Origin: Lyngbya aestuarii BL J
GTDB lineage: Bacteria > Cyanobacteriota > Cyanobacteriia > Cyanobacteriales > Microcoleaceae
Reading direction: 5' to 3'
Assembly (NCBI RefSeq): GCF_000478195.2
Contig: NZ_AUZM01000005.1
Span: 94,493-158,492, forward strand
Length of the DNA: 64,000 nucleotides
The first letter of the stretch is position 1, and every line of letters begins with the position of its first letter. The translations under genes were made by a program, and so were the position numbers. Shown here piece after piece: positions 11,069-20,550 of this stretch. The notes beneath the pieces were generated by a model. It ran no database searches, was not told the origin of the DNA, and was given only the letters and a program-made list of their open reading frames with translations.

Positions 11069-11098
11069 AACCCGGTTTCTCAAAAGAGCCGGGTTTTG
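11069..11098 (+). terminator. intrinsic terminator after fcl
   Basis: A 7-bp perfect GC-rich stem, AACCCGG paired with CCGGGTT, with a 13-base loop and then TT. It starts ten bases after the fcl stop codon. The T-tract is short but the position is right. Confidence 0.75.
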
Positions 11099-11510
11099 AA
11101 GTGATCGCTTGCATCTACATGAACTTTTCTGATTCTTAATTTCTGGCTTCAACTTTTGTCAGTTTTTTTCTCAGTCATAATTTTCAAGACTTAATCTTTT
11201 CAGGGCGCATTTACACCCGATCTAGATGATCGATAGAGTCTATTAAGCCTTTTTGAACTGATATTTCAGAGTGTTTTAGTTCAACAAAACTTTGACTAAA
11301 TTGTTCTTTTTAAATTAAATCAAGCAAATTCTTCTATTTTTGAAACAAAAAAAGTTCATTTTTAGTCTAAATAAAAAGTTTTAAAAAAATCAGTTTTTCT
11401 ACTGTTAACAAAGTATATTCTGATTGGAAAATCATAAAAATTGTTGGATATATTTCTCTGTTTAACATTAGAAATTTATGATCGAACTAAAGCTTAATTA
11501 TTAGAATATT

Positions 11511-12137
11511 ATGACTCCCAAGATAGATCAAACCTCTACAAACGTCGTGAAACAAAAACAAACTCCCCAAAGTAAACATCAGCTTCGTCGAGAGTTACTG
11601 CATATTCGTCAGTCGATGTCAGCAGAAGATTGGCGAGAAAAGAGCGATCGCATTAGTTTTCATTTACAAGCTTCGTCTATATTTCAACACGCAAAAACAG
11701 TTTTAGCTTATGTTAGCTTTCGTCAAGAACCTGATTTGAGTCGTCTCTTTGCAGAAACCAGCCAAGAAGGAACAAAAATTTGGGGATTTCCAAGATGTGT
11801 TGAAAATGTTCTAATTTGGCATGAATGGAAACCCGGCGAACTCTTGCAAACAGGGGCTTATGGAATATGGGAACCTCACGCCGACTTACCCCTAATTTCA
11901 CCGTCTCAAGTTGATTTAATTTTAGTTCCGGCTGTTGCTTGTGATCAGCGAGGATATCGTTTAGGATACGGTGGAGGATATTATGATCGGATGCTTAGTT
12001 CTCCTGAGTGGCAATCTATTCCAACGATAGGAATTGTATTTGATTTTGCTTATTTGACCGAGTTACCGATTGAGAATTGGGATCAACCTTTAAATGAATG
12101 TTGTACAGAAGAAGGGTTGAAGTTAAATAATCAATGA
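11511..12137 (+). CDS. 5-formyltetrahydrofolate cyclo-ligase
   Basis: A 208-aa enzyme converting 5-formyl-THF to 5,10-methenyl-THF with ATP. The C-terminal signature GYRLGYGGGYYDRML and the LVPAVACDQRG strand are diagnostic. The N-terminal RRELLHIRQSMSAEDW helix is also typical. The stop codon overlaps the next gene in ATGA, so the two are translationally coupled although their functions look unrelated. A gene-free AT-rich leader of about 410 bp precedes it. Confidence 0.92.
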   Translation: MTPKIDQTSTNVVKQKQTPQSKHQLRRELLHIRQSMSAEDWREKSDRISFHLQASSIFQHAKTVLAYVSFRQEPDLSRLFAETSQEGTKIWGFPRCVENVLIWHEWKPGELLQTGAYGIWEPHADLPLISPSQVDLILVPAVACDQRGYRLGYGGGYYDRMLSSPEWQSIPTIGIVFDFAYLTELPIENWDQPLNECCTEEGLKLNNQ

Positions 12138-12967
12138 ACTTAAAATCACCAATAATCAAGAGATTTTGGAATTATTTACTGCTGAGTGTCATTGCTCTTT
12201 TGATGCTCTTTCCGTTATTGTGGCTGATCGGTACAGCCTTTAAGTCAGGGAACGAAAATATCTTTCAATTTCCCCCTCAGCTATTCCCTCGTGAACCGAC
12301 TTTTGAGAATATAATCAAAGTCTGGCAAACAAACCCGATGGGGCGTTATCTTGTCAATAGTATGATTGTGGCGAGTCTGACTGTTGAATTAAATTTGTTA
12401 TTCTGTGCGTTAGCGGCTTACCCCTTGGCGCGATTAGACTTTCGGGGAAGGGATAGCATTTTCACCGCTATTATTGCCACAATTATGATCCCGTTTCAAA
12501 TTGTGATGATTCCCCTCTACGTCTTAACCGTGCAGTTAGGATTGAGAAATACTTATCTCGGTTTAATTTTTCCCAGTGTAGCTTCAGCATTTGGCATTTT
12601 TTTGTTGCGACAAGCCTTTTTGAGTGTACCCAAAGAACTCGTTGAAGCCGCCCGCATTGATGGATGTTCTCAACTGGGGATTTGGTGGCACATTATGCTT
12701 CCGGCTGTGCGACCTGCTTTAATAACATTAGCAATTTTTGTGTTTATCGGGTCTTGGAGTGACTTTCTTTGGCCGTTGCTGATTTTAGATCAACCCGAAT
12801 ACTACACCCTGCCTTTAGGAGTTGCCAAATTAGCCGGAACCTTCTCTTTCGATTGGCGTTTGGTGGCTGCGGGATCAGTGATTTCGATAGCACCCGTATT
12901 GTTATTATTTCTGTTGCTTCAACGCTACATAGTGCCAACAGACGCCGCAACAGGGGTCAAAGGATAA
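12134..12967 (+). CDS. carbohydrate ABC transporter permease (MalG type)
   Basis: A 277-aa inner-membrane permease with six predicted helices. The EAA loop EAARIDGCSQLGIWWHIMLP, which contacts the ATPase, lies near residues 173-192. The family is CUT1 sugar uptake (MalG/UgpE-like). No MalF-type permease, binding protein or ATPase lies nearby, so the partners must be encoded elsewhere, as is common in cyanobacteria. It overlaps the folate gene by four bases. The substrate cannot be inferred. Confidence 0.88.
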   Translation: MNLKSPIIKRFWNYLLLSVIALLMLFPLLWLIGTAFKSGNENIFQFPPQLFPREPTFENIIKVWQTNPMGRYLVNSMIVASLTVELNLLFCALAAYPLARLDFRGRDSIFTAIIATIMIPFQIVMIPLYVLTVQLGLRNTYLGLIFPSVASAFGIFLLRQAFLSVPKELVEAARIDGCSQLGIWWHIMLPAVRPALITLAIFVFIGSWSDFLWPLLILDQPEYYTLPLGVAKLAGTFSFDWRLVAAGSVISIAPVLLLFLLLQRYIVPTDAATGVKG

Positions 12968-12982
12968 TTCCATAACCTCACC

Positions 12983-15508
12983 CTATCGAGCCGAAAATAC
13001 CCCTTTCGGATAAGCAATACGTTTGTGGTTGACTTGTTCCCAAACTCGGACAAAAACTTCAGCAATTTTTGCCATATCTTCTCGGCTGAGTCCAGAGTCT
13101 ACCAATTGATTATCTTGCCATCTCGCCCGGAGAATTTTATTCACCATTTGTAGGGCTTCTTCGTGGGTGGCATCTTTAAGACTTCGCAACGCCGCCTCAC
13201 AAGAATCAGCTAACATCACAATTCCTGTTTCCTTCGATTGTGGACTTGGCCCATCATAGCGAAAATCTTCCTCTTTAACTGCAATAGCAGAATCTTCTTT
13301 TGCCCGTTGTTGGGCTTGATAGTAGAAGTAGGCAATCAGCATTTTACCTTGGTGTTCGGGAATAAAAGCTTGAATCGCTTTTGGTAAGCGACAACGACGT
13401 GCCATTGCTAGCCCTTCACTGACGTGTTTTTTGATAATTCTGGCACTTTCCCAAGGATCATTAATTTCGTCGTGTTTGTTCGGCCCTCCCATCTGATTTT
13501 CAATAAACCCGAGCGGATCGTGCATTTTCCCAATATCGTGATACAGAGTTCCCGTTCTCACCAGTTCAACATTACATCCCAAAGCTTGAGCCGCTGCTTC
13601 TGCGAGAGTTGCCACAAACATCGTATGTTGGAACGTACCAGGAGCCTCCGTTGCCAAGCGCTTCAGTAATGGTCGATTGGGGTTCGCCAGTTCCGCTAAC
13701 CGAATCGGTGTAATTAAGTCAAAGACGTGTTCTAAATAAGGACTTAATCCCAAAGCCACAACACTCCAAGCCAACCCTTCGAGAACTTGTAAGACGACTT
13801 GGCGTAAGAGAATAAACCAGATCGAACTCGCCGTTGTACCGACAACCGTTAGCGTCAGCAGGAGATAAACAGTACCTTGAGCTAAACCAACCGCTCCTCC
13901 TAATAAAGCCAGTTCTTCTCGCGATCGCAATTGTCCCGCCAGTAAGCTTCCTAGAAGTCCCCCCGCCGCACTCGCCAGCAGAGGAATCATCTCAATTTCC
14001 AGACCAATCGGAATCATCGCCGAGAGCAAACCCACAACGGTTACACCCACCGCCGAACCGTAGAAGCTACCTGCTAATAAACCCACTGCGGGTAAACCCG
14101 TGGAAGGAACTTTTAACAGCACCAGCAAAGGTGTACTTAAAGTTAGCAACAACAGCAATAAATAGTCTCTGTGGCGAAGACTCGGCCGAAATCGTCTTCC
14201 CACAAATAACACAACCACAACCGCCCCACTGACTAAAGCTGCAAAAGCCAGTAAACCTTTCCAATTAATGCCTCGTTCGCTCTTGTCAAAATGATCGAGC
14301 ATCACGAACTCACGTTGAGTAATTTTTTCGCCCTGACGAACAATCACATCGCCTTGACTAATAGTGACAACCACCGGATCAACACTTTGAGCGGCGAGTT
14401 CAGCCCGAGTCCGAGTGGAATCTCGATCTTCAATCAGATTCGTTCGCAAAGCGGTTGTGAGCAACTTTGCCGCAAAGTCTTGAGATTCGGTTGGTAGAGC
14501 TGTTTTGACCTGAATATTAACCGCTTGTTGTAAAATCTCAGTCGGTAATCCAGGGGCAATACCCTGACTCAGCATTTCCATTGCCACTTGTAATATCCCA
14601 ACTTGAGTTTGCTCCCAAGTTTGATCGGACCAGTCGAGCAAAGACTGATTATAAAAGCTAGTTTGATCTGAGGGAAGCTGTTTAGAAAAGGCTGTATAAG
14701 CTTTAGCATAACGCTTGCGAGCATCATCAATATCCGTCACTAGAGCAGCAAACTCTTGAGGAGAGGCTCGTTTTCCATACCCTCGGAGTTGAGCAAATGC
14801 TTTCCAGCGCAGTTGATCGGTTCCTTCTTGTTGAGTGGATGAAAATTTGCCGCTATCGGTTGATAAGCTCCCAGAGGTACTTAAATTGAGTTGGGGTTGC
14901 ACAGTTGTTTGTTCGACTTGCGCGAGTAATTCGTTCCATTGCCACTCTGGTATTCTTCGCAAGTAGGATTGAACATCTGTTGATAGTGTCCCTGAGTCAA
15001 GGAAGGGAAAGGGTCGAGCAAGATCTCTGACCACATCACCTTGAGCGAGTACGGTTTCGATTCTCTGATTAATTTCTTCGTTGACCAGGGGATTAGGCAC
15101 CAAGACAGGAACGACGCCATAGAGAGCCTCTTTACGTCTTTCTTCTGTGGTTTTCATGTCAGTTAGTTCTGCATCGGTCGGCGCTAAAATCGTCTCAGGA
15201 GCCTCCCGGCCAACGGCGAGTTTGGGTTGGTTGTAGAAGCGAACACCCATCACTCCTGTTAACGAAATAATCGCCAAAAACAGTAGTGCTGGAGAGCCGG
15301 CTTGAGGAGACTTAGGTGATTTGCGCTTGAAGTGGTTAGAAGATGTCTGTTGGCCTTGAGACTCGTCAGACGACGATCCAGGTTGGCGTTGCTGCGAGCG
15401 ATCCGAATTGCGATTTTCAGCCCGAGTCCCATTGACTCGCAACGACGAGCTGTGAGTACGGCTACGAAGCCGTTCAATCTGCCGTGTGATTAACTCGAAC
15501 GTGTTCAT
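12983..15508 (-). CDS. 7TM-HD phosphohydrolase, PgpH-like c-di-AMP phosphodiesterase
   Basis: An 841-aa membrane protein. A cytoplasmic N-terminus leads to a single helix (about 75-93), a large extracytoplasmic 7TMR-HDED domain (about 100-420), a seven-helix bundle (about 425-620), and a C-terminal HD domain with the metal motif YHDIGKMHDP. Listeria and Bacillus PgpH with this architecture degrade cyclic di-AMP, and cyanobacteria use c-di-AMP in night survival and osmotic balance. The assignment to c-di-AMP rests on architecture only. The N-terminal 70 residues are serine/arginine/glutamine rich and poorly conserved. Confidence 0.88.
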   Translation of the reverse strand: MNTFELITRQIERLRSRTHSSSLRVNGTRAENRNSDRSQQRQPGSSSDESQGQQTSSNHFKRKSPKSPQAGSPALLFLAIISLTGVMGVRFYNQPKLAVGREAPETILAPTDAELTDMKTTEERRKEALYGVVPVLVPNPLVNEEINQRIETVLAQGDVVRDLARPFPFLDSGTLSTDVQSYLRRIPEWQWNELLAQVEQTTVQPQLNLSTSGSLSTDSGKFSSTQQEGTDQLRWKAFAQLRGYGKRASPQEFAALVTDIDDARKRYAKAYTAFSKQLPSDQTSFYNQSLLDWSDQTWEQTQVGILQVAMEMLSQGIAPGLPTEILQQAVNIQVKTALPTESQDFAAKLLTTALRTNLIEDRDSTRTRAELAAQSVDPVVVTISQGDVIVRQGEKITQREFVMLDHFDKSERGINWKGLLAFAALVSGAVVVVLFVGRRFRPSLRHRDYLLLLLLTLSTPLLVLLKVPSTGLPAVGLLAGSFYGSAVGVTVVGLLSAMIPIGLEIEMIPLLASAAGGLLGSLLAGQLRSREELALLGGAVGLAQGTVYLLLTLTVVGTTASSIWFILLRQVVLQVLEGLAWSVVALGLSPYLEHVFDLITPIRLAELANPNRPLLKRLATEAPGTFQHTMFVATLAEAAAQALGCNVELVRTGTLYHDIGKMHDPLGFIENQMGGPNKHDEINDPWESARIIKKHVSEGLAMARRCRLPKAIQAFIPEHQGKMLIAYFYYQAQQRAKEDSAIAVKEEDFRYDGPSPQSKETGIVMLADSCEAALRSLKDATHEEALQMVNKILRARWQDNQLVDSGLSREDMAKIAEVFVRVWEQVNHKRIAYPKGVFSAR

Positions 15509-15684
15509 CTATATCGAAGCTAGATTCTAGAGTGCAGCCGTGTCATATCAATTCTAGAGTACAGATTTCTGATTTTGGGATACGATCTTTATGGACAATA
15601 ACTTAATATACTTTACCAATCGGAGTGTTCTCGAGCGGGTAAACCCTTTCAACTTCAGGGATTTACGAATCTGGGCTAGGTTTT

Positions 15685-16857
15685 TTAGATCTGAGGTGGA
15701 CGAATTATATTGGGCGCAGCCACAGCCAGGGTTGAATCCGTTTCTAAGAATGGATTTGCTGTATTATAAACCCCAGACCAAACTGCGAATAGCTCTGTTG
15801 CCTTTTGGAGAATTTCTCCGACTGACTGTTTCCGGCTCTTTGCTGGGGTTTCTGACGAAATTATAGGTGAAGATGAAGTTGTCGTTGTTTGAAGTTGCAG
15901 TCGCCAGGAGAGGGGAAAGCTAGAAATACTGTTGTAAGCACCAGACAATGCTCCAGTGAGTGTACTTACAATTGGAGTTAATGAATCCATCTCAACGCTT
16001 CGCAACAAGGCGATCGCGGGATTGTGGGGTGTACTGACAAAGCTGTAAAATGCAAGGGCTATCGGTATTGTATCTGGTGAACCGACCCAGATCTCTTCGG
16101 TTTGAGAGCGAATCGCAAGTTCCCGAGAATTTTTGAGCAGCAACTCTCGAGCTGTTTCTAAACTGACCCTTTGTTCCACTAAGCTCTGAACCTGTTGCAA
16201 CTGCTGATGCAGATCGATTTGCGGATCAAGATGATTCAGGAGAGTGGGAATTAGGGTTGGGGGATCAAGTTCTTCCTTTAATGCCAGTGCGATCGCCTTG
16301 TTAAAGACAATGACAGCCTGTTCTAAACCCTGACAGGAGGGAGATTCTTGCCAAACTTGTATGCCTTGCAGAAGTTGCTGCTGGAGTTGAGCGGGTTGCT
16401 CGTGAAACAATAAGGCGATCGGTACGGTTGCTACAGCAACTTCTGCCAAAGATAGGCAATCATTACCCAAGGATTTTGGACGGGTGCAAGCTAAATCGCT
16501 CACGGATTCAATCGCGGAGGATGATGATTGTTGATTTTGTTGATTTTGTTGCCATTCCTGCCAACTCTGATTCCAATCGGCTCGTTCCCATCCCTGGCAT
16601 CGAATAAGGCTACGAGTCATTTGAATCACAAGACTCTCGTTGTCGCTTGAAGTGAATTGTTCATCCTTTTTCTTGGATTCACATCCTTTCAACCGATGCT
16701 GCTTTAAGTTTAGCAAAGTTTGGGAATCGTGATTCACTTTTTGGGGAGAAGTCTTGGAGAGAAAGACAGATTTTTCGGGGGGCAATCTTCTTAATCGACT
16801 GCCAAAAGACAAACCTGCCATTGCTCCTTGAAACCGACTGAGCAATGAGTATTGCAT
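15685..16857 (-). CDS. ADP-ribosylglycohydrolase-like protein, probably catalytically degenerate
   Basis: A 390-aa protein whose N-terminus FQGAMAGLSFGSRL and C-terminal LTGALSGAYNSISSFPLSWR match the start and end of ADP-ribosylglycohydrolase folds (GALLGxAxGD ... GALaGAxxGxxxIP). The metal-binding aspartates normally in the first motif (GDxLG) and in the central DDT motif are not visible. It may therefore be a non-catalytic relative. Residues 25-130 are low-complexity, glutamine rich. It lies 12 bp downstream of aroQ and is probably cotranscribed with it. Confidence 0.6.
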   Translation of the reverse strand: MQYSLLSRFQGAMAGLSFGSRLRRLPPEKSVFLSKTSPQKVNHDSQTLLNLKQHRLKGCESKKKDEQFTSSDNESLVIQMTRSLIRCQGWERADWNQSWQEWQQNQQNQQSSSSAIESVSDLACTRPKSLGNDCLSLAEVAVATVPIALLFHEQPAQLQQQLLQGIQVWQESPSCQGLEQAVIVFNKAIALALKEELDPPTLIPTLLNHLDPQIDLHQQLQQVQSLVEQRVSLETARELLLKNSRELAIRSQTEEIWVGSPDTIPIALAFYSFVSTPHNPAIALLRSVEMDSLTPIVSTLTGALSGAYNSISSFPLSWRLQLQTTTTSSSPIISSETPAKSRKQSVGEILQKATELFAVWSGVYNTANPFLETDSTLAVAAPNIIRPPQI

Positions 16858-16869
16858 CGATTACTCTCC

Positions 16870-17358
16870 TTACTCAGCCTTGGCTTGAGAAGACAAATCT
16901 CTCTCAAGCTGCTTTGTCTGGCGGAGATGTCGGATTAAAGCTTGCAGTCCCAGAATATAGCTGTCCGCACCAAAACCACTGATTTGTCCTAAAACAACAG
17001 GTGCAATATAGGAGTGATGCCGGAACGTTTCACGACGATAGATGTTACTTAAATGTACTTCTACCGTCGGAAGCCCTACTGCTGCGATAGCATCTCGGAT
17101 CGCAATACTGGTGTGCGTGTAAGCTCCTGCATTAAGGATGATGCCCTGACTTTGGTCTTGGGCTGAATGAATAGCATCAACCAGGACTCCTTCTGTGTTA
17201 GACTGCAAAAACGACACTGCCAACTGATGAGCCTGCGCCTCTTGCTGTAAGCACTGGTTAATTTCTGCTAGTGTTACAGTTCCATAAATTCCAGGTTCTC
17301 GCTGACCCAAAAGGTTTAAATTTGGGCCGTGCAGCACCAAAATACTGGGCAACTTCAA
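16870..17358 (-). CDS. aroQ: 3-dehydroquinate dehydratase, type II
   Basis: A 162-aa shikimate-pathway enzyme converting 3-dehydroquinate to 3-dehydroshikimate. Visible are [21 protein letters not shown] with the catalytic arginine and tyrosine, [16 protein letters not shown], and [18 protein letters not shown] with the catalytic histidine. The longer frame upstream overlaps a separate small gene, so the start is best taken as the TTG at 17358. That TTG has AGGA four bases upstream and gives [12 protein letters not shown], matching the family N-terminus. It follows the 47-aa gene by 22 bp. Confidence 0.92.
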   Translation of the reverse strand: MKLPSILVLHGPNLNLLGQREPGIYGTVTLAEINQCLQQEAQAHQLAVSFLQSNTEGVLVDAIHSAQDQSQGIILNAGAYTHTSIAIRDAIAAVGLPTVEVHLSNIYRRETFRHHSYIAPVVLGQISGFGADSYILGLQALIRHLRQTKQLERDLSSQAKAE

Positions 17359-17380
17359 TACTTCCTGCAAAAGCTTAATC

Positions 17381-17524
17381 CTAAGACTTGCGGCGACGTC
17401 GAAGATCATCGACTGGAACCGGAATGGGTTCAACTTCCGGATGAGTTTGAGGGCCAAGTAATCCTTCTACCAATTCACGCGCCCACTCTTTCAGTTTTTC
17501 CAGCACTTTTTCAATGTATTCCAT
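17381..17524 (-). CDS. 47-aa conserved-looking small protein upstream of aroQ
   Basis: A short gene encoding 47 residues, starting [20 protein letters not shown] and ending [10 protein letters not shown]. An amphipathic helix is followed by a proline/valine segment (EVEPIPVPV) and a basic tail. AAGGAG lies 11 bases before the ATG. Ordered amino-acid composition, a good start and tight spacing to aroQ all support a real gene. I recall similar short proteins in cyanobacteria but no function. The longer aroQ frame running across it in another frame is likely spurious. Confidence 0.7.
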   Translation of the reverse strand: MEYIEKVLEKLKEWARELVEGLLGPQTHPEVEPIPVPVDDLRRRRKS

Positions 17525-17806
17525 TGCAAAAATGGCTCCTTGCTGTACACCGATTACAACTTAACAAATGGAGTTTATTTTTAGTTTAGACAGACACTAC
17601 TACGGGTAAGTCAGTGGGTCTAACCTCAATAAACTCTACAAACTTGAAACTTATTCGGATATAAATATATCCTAAATCATTCAATTATTTGTATTTCTCT
17701 TATCATAACGAATCTTCACATATTTGTGCAAGATTACTTACAAAGATCGAAAATGCTAATCAATCTCTGCCCCTCACCCAACCCAAATTAATCAATGGGG
17801 GAAATC

Positions 17807-19060
17807 TCATGCGGATAAAAGCATACGTCGTAACACATCAAGGGCAGAACTTGCACTGACTCGCTGAATCCATTCTCGCCCCCTTGCACGACCAAATAGA
17901 AATTTAAAACTTGTTGCTTGTCCATCTGGCCCGGCTAAACCCATGTACACCAATCCCACTGGCTTGGTTTCCGTCCCTCCATCTGGTCCGGCAATTCCGG
18001 TAATACTCAAACCCCAAGTTGTGTTTAACTGGGATCGCACACCCAGCGCCATTTGTTGAGCGACACTCTCACTAACTGCGCCCCATTGTTCAAGATCCGA
18101 AGGATTAACCCCCAATAAAGCCATTTTCACCCCATTCTCATAAGCAATAATTCCGCCGCGAAAATAGCTTGAACTCCCCGGAACACGGGTAATCATCTGA
18201 CCCAAACCGCCACCAGTACAGGATTCAGCCACCGCTAAAGTTGAATGGGTTTGTTGTAAAAGTTGACCGACGACTGAGGCGAGGGTATCGTGATCGCGAC
18301 CATAATAATCTAAACCCGCAATGTCTTTAATTTGCTGTTCAATCGGAGCAATAAGCTGTTCGGCCGCTTCTGGTGACTCAGCCCGAGCCGAAATTCTCAG
18401 TTTAACTTCTCCATAATTGGCATAAGGTGCAACGGTGGGATTGGTTAAATTGAGATAAGAAGACACTTTTTCCGCTAAAGCTGACTCAGCCACCCCCCAA
18501 AACCTCAGCGTGTGACTGCAAATCATCTCTTGACACCATCCCTGACTTTGCAAGTAGGGAACAGCGATTTCATGCCACATTTGCTTCATTTCCGCCGGAA
18601 CACCGGGAAACGTCAGAATGGTCAGTTTGTCAGAACGAGGCTGCCAAATGATGCCGGGAGCGCTACCGATAGGATTGGTGAGAATCTCTGCCCCTTGCGG
18701 AATTAAAGCTTGCTTATGATTACTCGGTGACATGGTTCGTCCCCGTTGAGCAAACTTCTGACGAATATCTGCAATAATTTCGGGTCGTTCAATTAGCGGA
18801 ACCCCAAAAAAATCGGCTATTGTTTCCACCGTCAGATCATCAGGCGTTGGCCCCAAACCCCCTGTAAAAATTAGGAGTTGAGCGCGTTGTGAGGCGATCG
18901 CAATCACGTGTTTGAGGCGTTCTCGGTTATCACCGACGACCGTTTGATAATAGTGAGCAATCCCCAACTCAGCAAGCTGTTTACCCAAAAACTGAGCATT
19001 GCTATTGAGGATATCACCGAGTAGGAGTTCGGTTCCAACACAGATAATTTCAGCAGTCAT
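17807..19060 (-). CDS. cinA: CinA family protein (nicotinamide-nucleotide amidase)
   Basis: A 417-aa protein with two domains. The N-terminal MoCF-biosynthesis-like domain (MTAEIICVGTELLLG, FTGGLGPTPDDLT) is an ADP-ribose pyrophosphatase in relatives. The C-terminal CinA domain carries the deamidase motif VAESCTGGGLGQMITRVPGSS and GIAGPDGGTETKPVG. The protein recycles nicotinamide mononucleotide to nicotinate mononucleotide; the competence link is historical. The ATG at 19060 matches the family start. It is a single gene, close to glyA in many cyanobacteria as here. Confidence 0.94.
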   Translation of the reverse strand: MTAEIICVGTELLLGDILNSNAQFLGKQLAELGIAHYYQTVVGDNRERLKHVIAIASQRAQLLIFTGGLGPTPDDLTVETIADFFGVPLIERPEIIADIRQKFAQRGRTMSPSNHKQALIPQGAEILTNPIGSAPGIIWQPRSDKLTILTFPGVPAEMKQMWHEIAVPYLQSQGWCQEMICSHTLRFWGVAESALAEKVSSYLNLTNPTVAPYANYGEVKLRISARAESPEAAEQLIAPIEQQIKDIAGLDYYGRDHDTLASVVGQLLQQTHSTLAVAESCTGGGLGQMITRVPGSSSYFRGGIIAYENGVKMALLGVNPSDLEQWGAVSESVAQQMALGVRSQLNTTWGLSITGIAGPDGGTETKPVGLVYMGLAGPDGQATSFKFLFGRARGREWIQRVSASSALDVLRRMLLSA

Positions 19061-19218
19061 TCCCCGATTCTTCCGTTATGGGTTCGCTGTTTTCATTGTC
19101 TCATTCATAATGACTCAATCGTCCGACATCCGATCAAAAGTCAGTGATCAGGCAAGAGACACTCATACAAAAGGAAATCGGGAACAGAGAAGATAGATCA
19201 TTGAGAATTCATAATTGG

Positions 19219-20274
19219 TTACTTGGCGTGTTTTAAGGCTTTCCAACTGGTATAACCCAGTAAACCTGTCGCCCCGAGTGCATAAATCAAACCACTGGGA
19301 AGCCCCGAAAAAGCCAAAGCTAAACTTCCCACCCACAACGTTAAAGAGTAGATAAATAAAACAGTCAAACGTTGGGATAGTCCCGCTTGTAGCAGTCGAT
19401 GATGCAAATGACGTTGATCAGCGATAAAGGGAGATTTACCATGACGCAGCCGATCCAAAATCACCGCCGACATATCTAAAATCGGCACCGCTAAAATAAT
19501 GTAGGGCATTAAAACCGAAGTGACAACAGTTGTTTTAACCAGACCGATCACCCCGACTGCCGCCAACGTAAAGCCGAGAAAATAGGAACCACCATCCCCC
19601 ATAAAGATCTGAGCGGGGTTAAAGTTATAGCGTAAAAACCCTAACGCACCTCCAGCTAAAGCTGCCGCAATTAAAGCAGCCGCCGGTTGATCCATTTGCA
19701 GACTAACTACAAGCATCACCAGGGCTGCAATACCTGAGACTCCGGCTGCTAAACCGTCTAAGCCATCGATCCAGTTAATGGCATTAGCCATCCCCACTAA
19801 CCAAACAACAGTAATGGGTAGACTCAACCAACCCACATAAACTAATCCGACAAATGGAATCGTGAGAAACTCAATGTTGACTCCCACCATCCACGCTAAA
19901 CTAGCAACGGTCATTTGTAGCATCAGGCGAGTCACAGGGGAAAGGCTAAACAGATCATCTGCTAAACCAATCAAAAAGAAGGCTAAACCCCCAACCGTAA
20001 CTCCCCAAATTTCATATTCCTGTTCTACGCCTAAAGGCTGGCCGTGGGCATCAATAAAGCCTCCTGACCACCAAACGACCAGTAAACCGATCAGGGTACC
20101 GAGATAAATCGAAATACCGCCTAGACGAACCATTGGACGTTGGTGAACTTTGCGATCATTGGGCAGATCGACACGTCCACTTTTGATGCCTATTGTCTTG
20201 ACGACGGGTGTCGTTCCCAGGACAACAAGTGCAGATACGAGAAACACGAGCAGATGGTACAGATGGAGAGGCAT
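19219..20274 (-). CDS. WecA/MraY-type undecaprenyl-phosphate sugar-1-phosphate transferase
   Basis: A 351-aa polytopic membrane protein with about ten helices. It would transfer HexNAc-1-phosphate from a UDP-sugar to undecaprenyl phosphate for cell-surface polymers. Key motifs are the Mg2+ site AINWIDGLDGLAAGVSG, FLIGLADDLFSLSP with the DD pair, MGDGGSYFLGF, and the HLHHRLLQAGLSQR cytoplasmic histidine loop of the WecA/TagO group. The HLHHR motif points to WecA rather than MraY of peptidoglycan synthesis. It sits between cinA and glyA. Confidence 0.9.
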   Translation of the reverse strand: MPLHLYHLLVFLVSALVVLGTTPVVKTIGIKSGRVDLPNDRKVHQRPMVRLGGISIYLGTLIGLLVVWWSGGFIDAHGQPLGVEQEYEIWGVTVGGLAFFLIGLADDLFSLSPVTRLMLQMTVASLAWMVGVNIEFLTIPFVGLVYVGWLSLPITVVWLVGMANAINWIDGLDGLAAGVSGIAALVMLVVSLQMDQPAAALIAAALAGGALGFLRYNFNPAQIFMGDGGSYFLGFTLAAVGVIGLVKTTVVTSVLMPYIILAVPILDMSAVILDRLRHGKSPFIADQRHLHHRLLQAGLSQRLTVLFIYSLTLWVGSLALAFSGLPSGLIYALGATGLLGYTSWKALKHAK

Positions 20275-20550
20275 CTGAAGTTATGGGGTGCAAGACATTG
20301 TGCAGACAAACAGCTCTTCGCTCTACAGAGAGGATCAACGGATGATATTGCACTCTGAGACGATTGAGTGTTGCTTTGAGTGAGCGGCTTTAAAAAAAAT
20401 AAAGCGTCAGGCAGAGTCTACTACATTTCTGCTCGTTTCTACCAGAGATGTCTAAATTGAACTTCTCATTCAACCCGGAGCGAAGGAAAAGGGGCTTGTC
20501 AACCCACTTAACTTTTGCTCCTTGCTGACTCACTGAATATTGCTGAATAT

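Noticed and set aside
16870..17457. A 195-codon version of AroQ starting at 17457.
   Set aside because: The extra 33 residues run over the 47-aa gene in another frame, and the TTG at 17358 with its ribosome binding site matches the family N-terminus.
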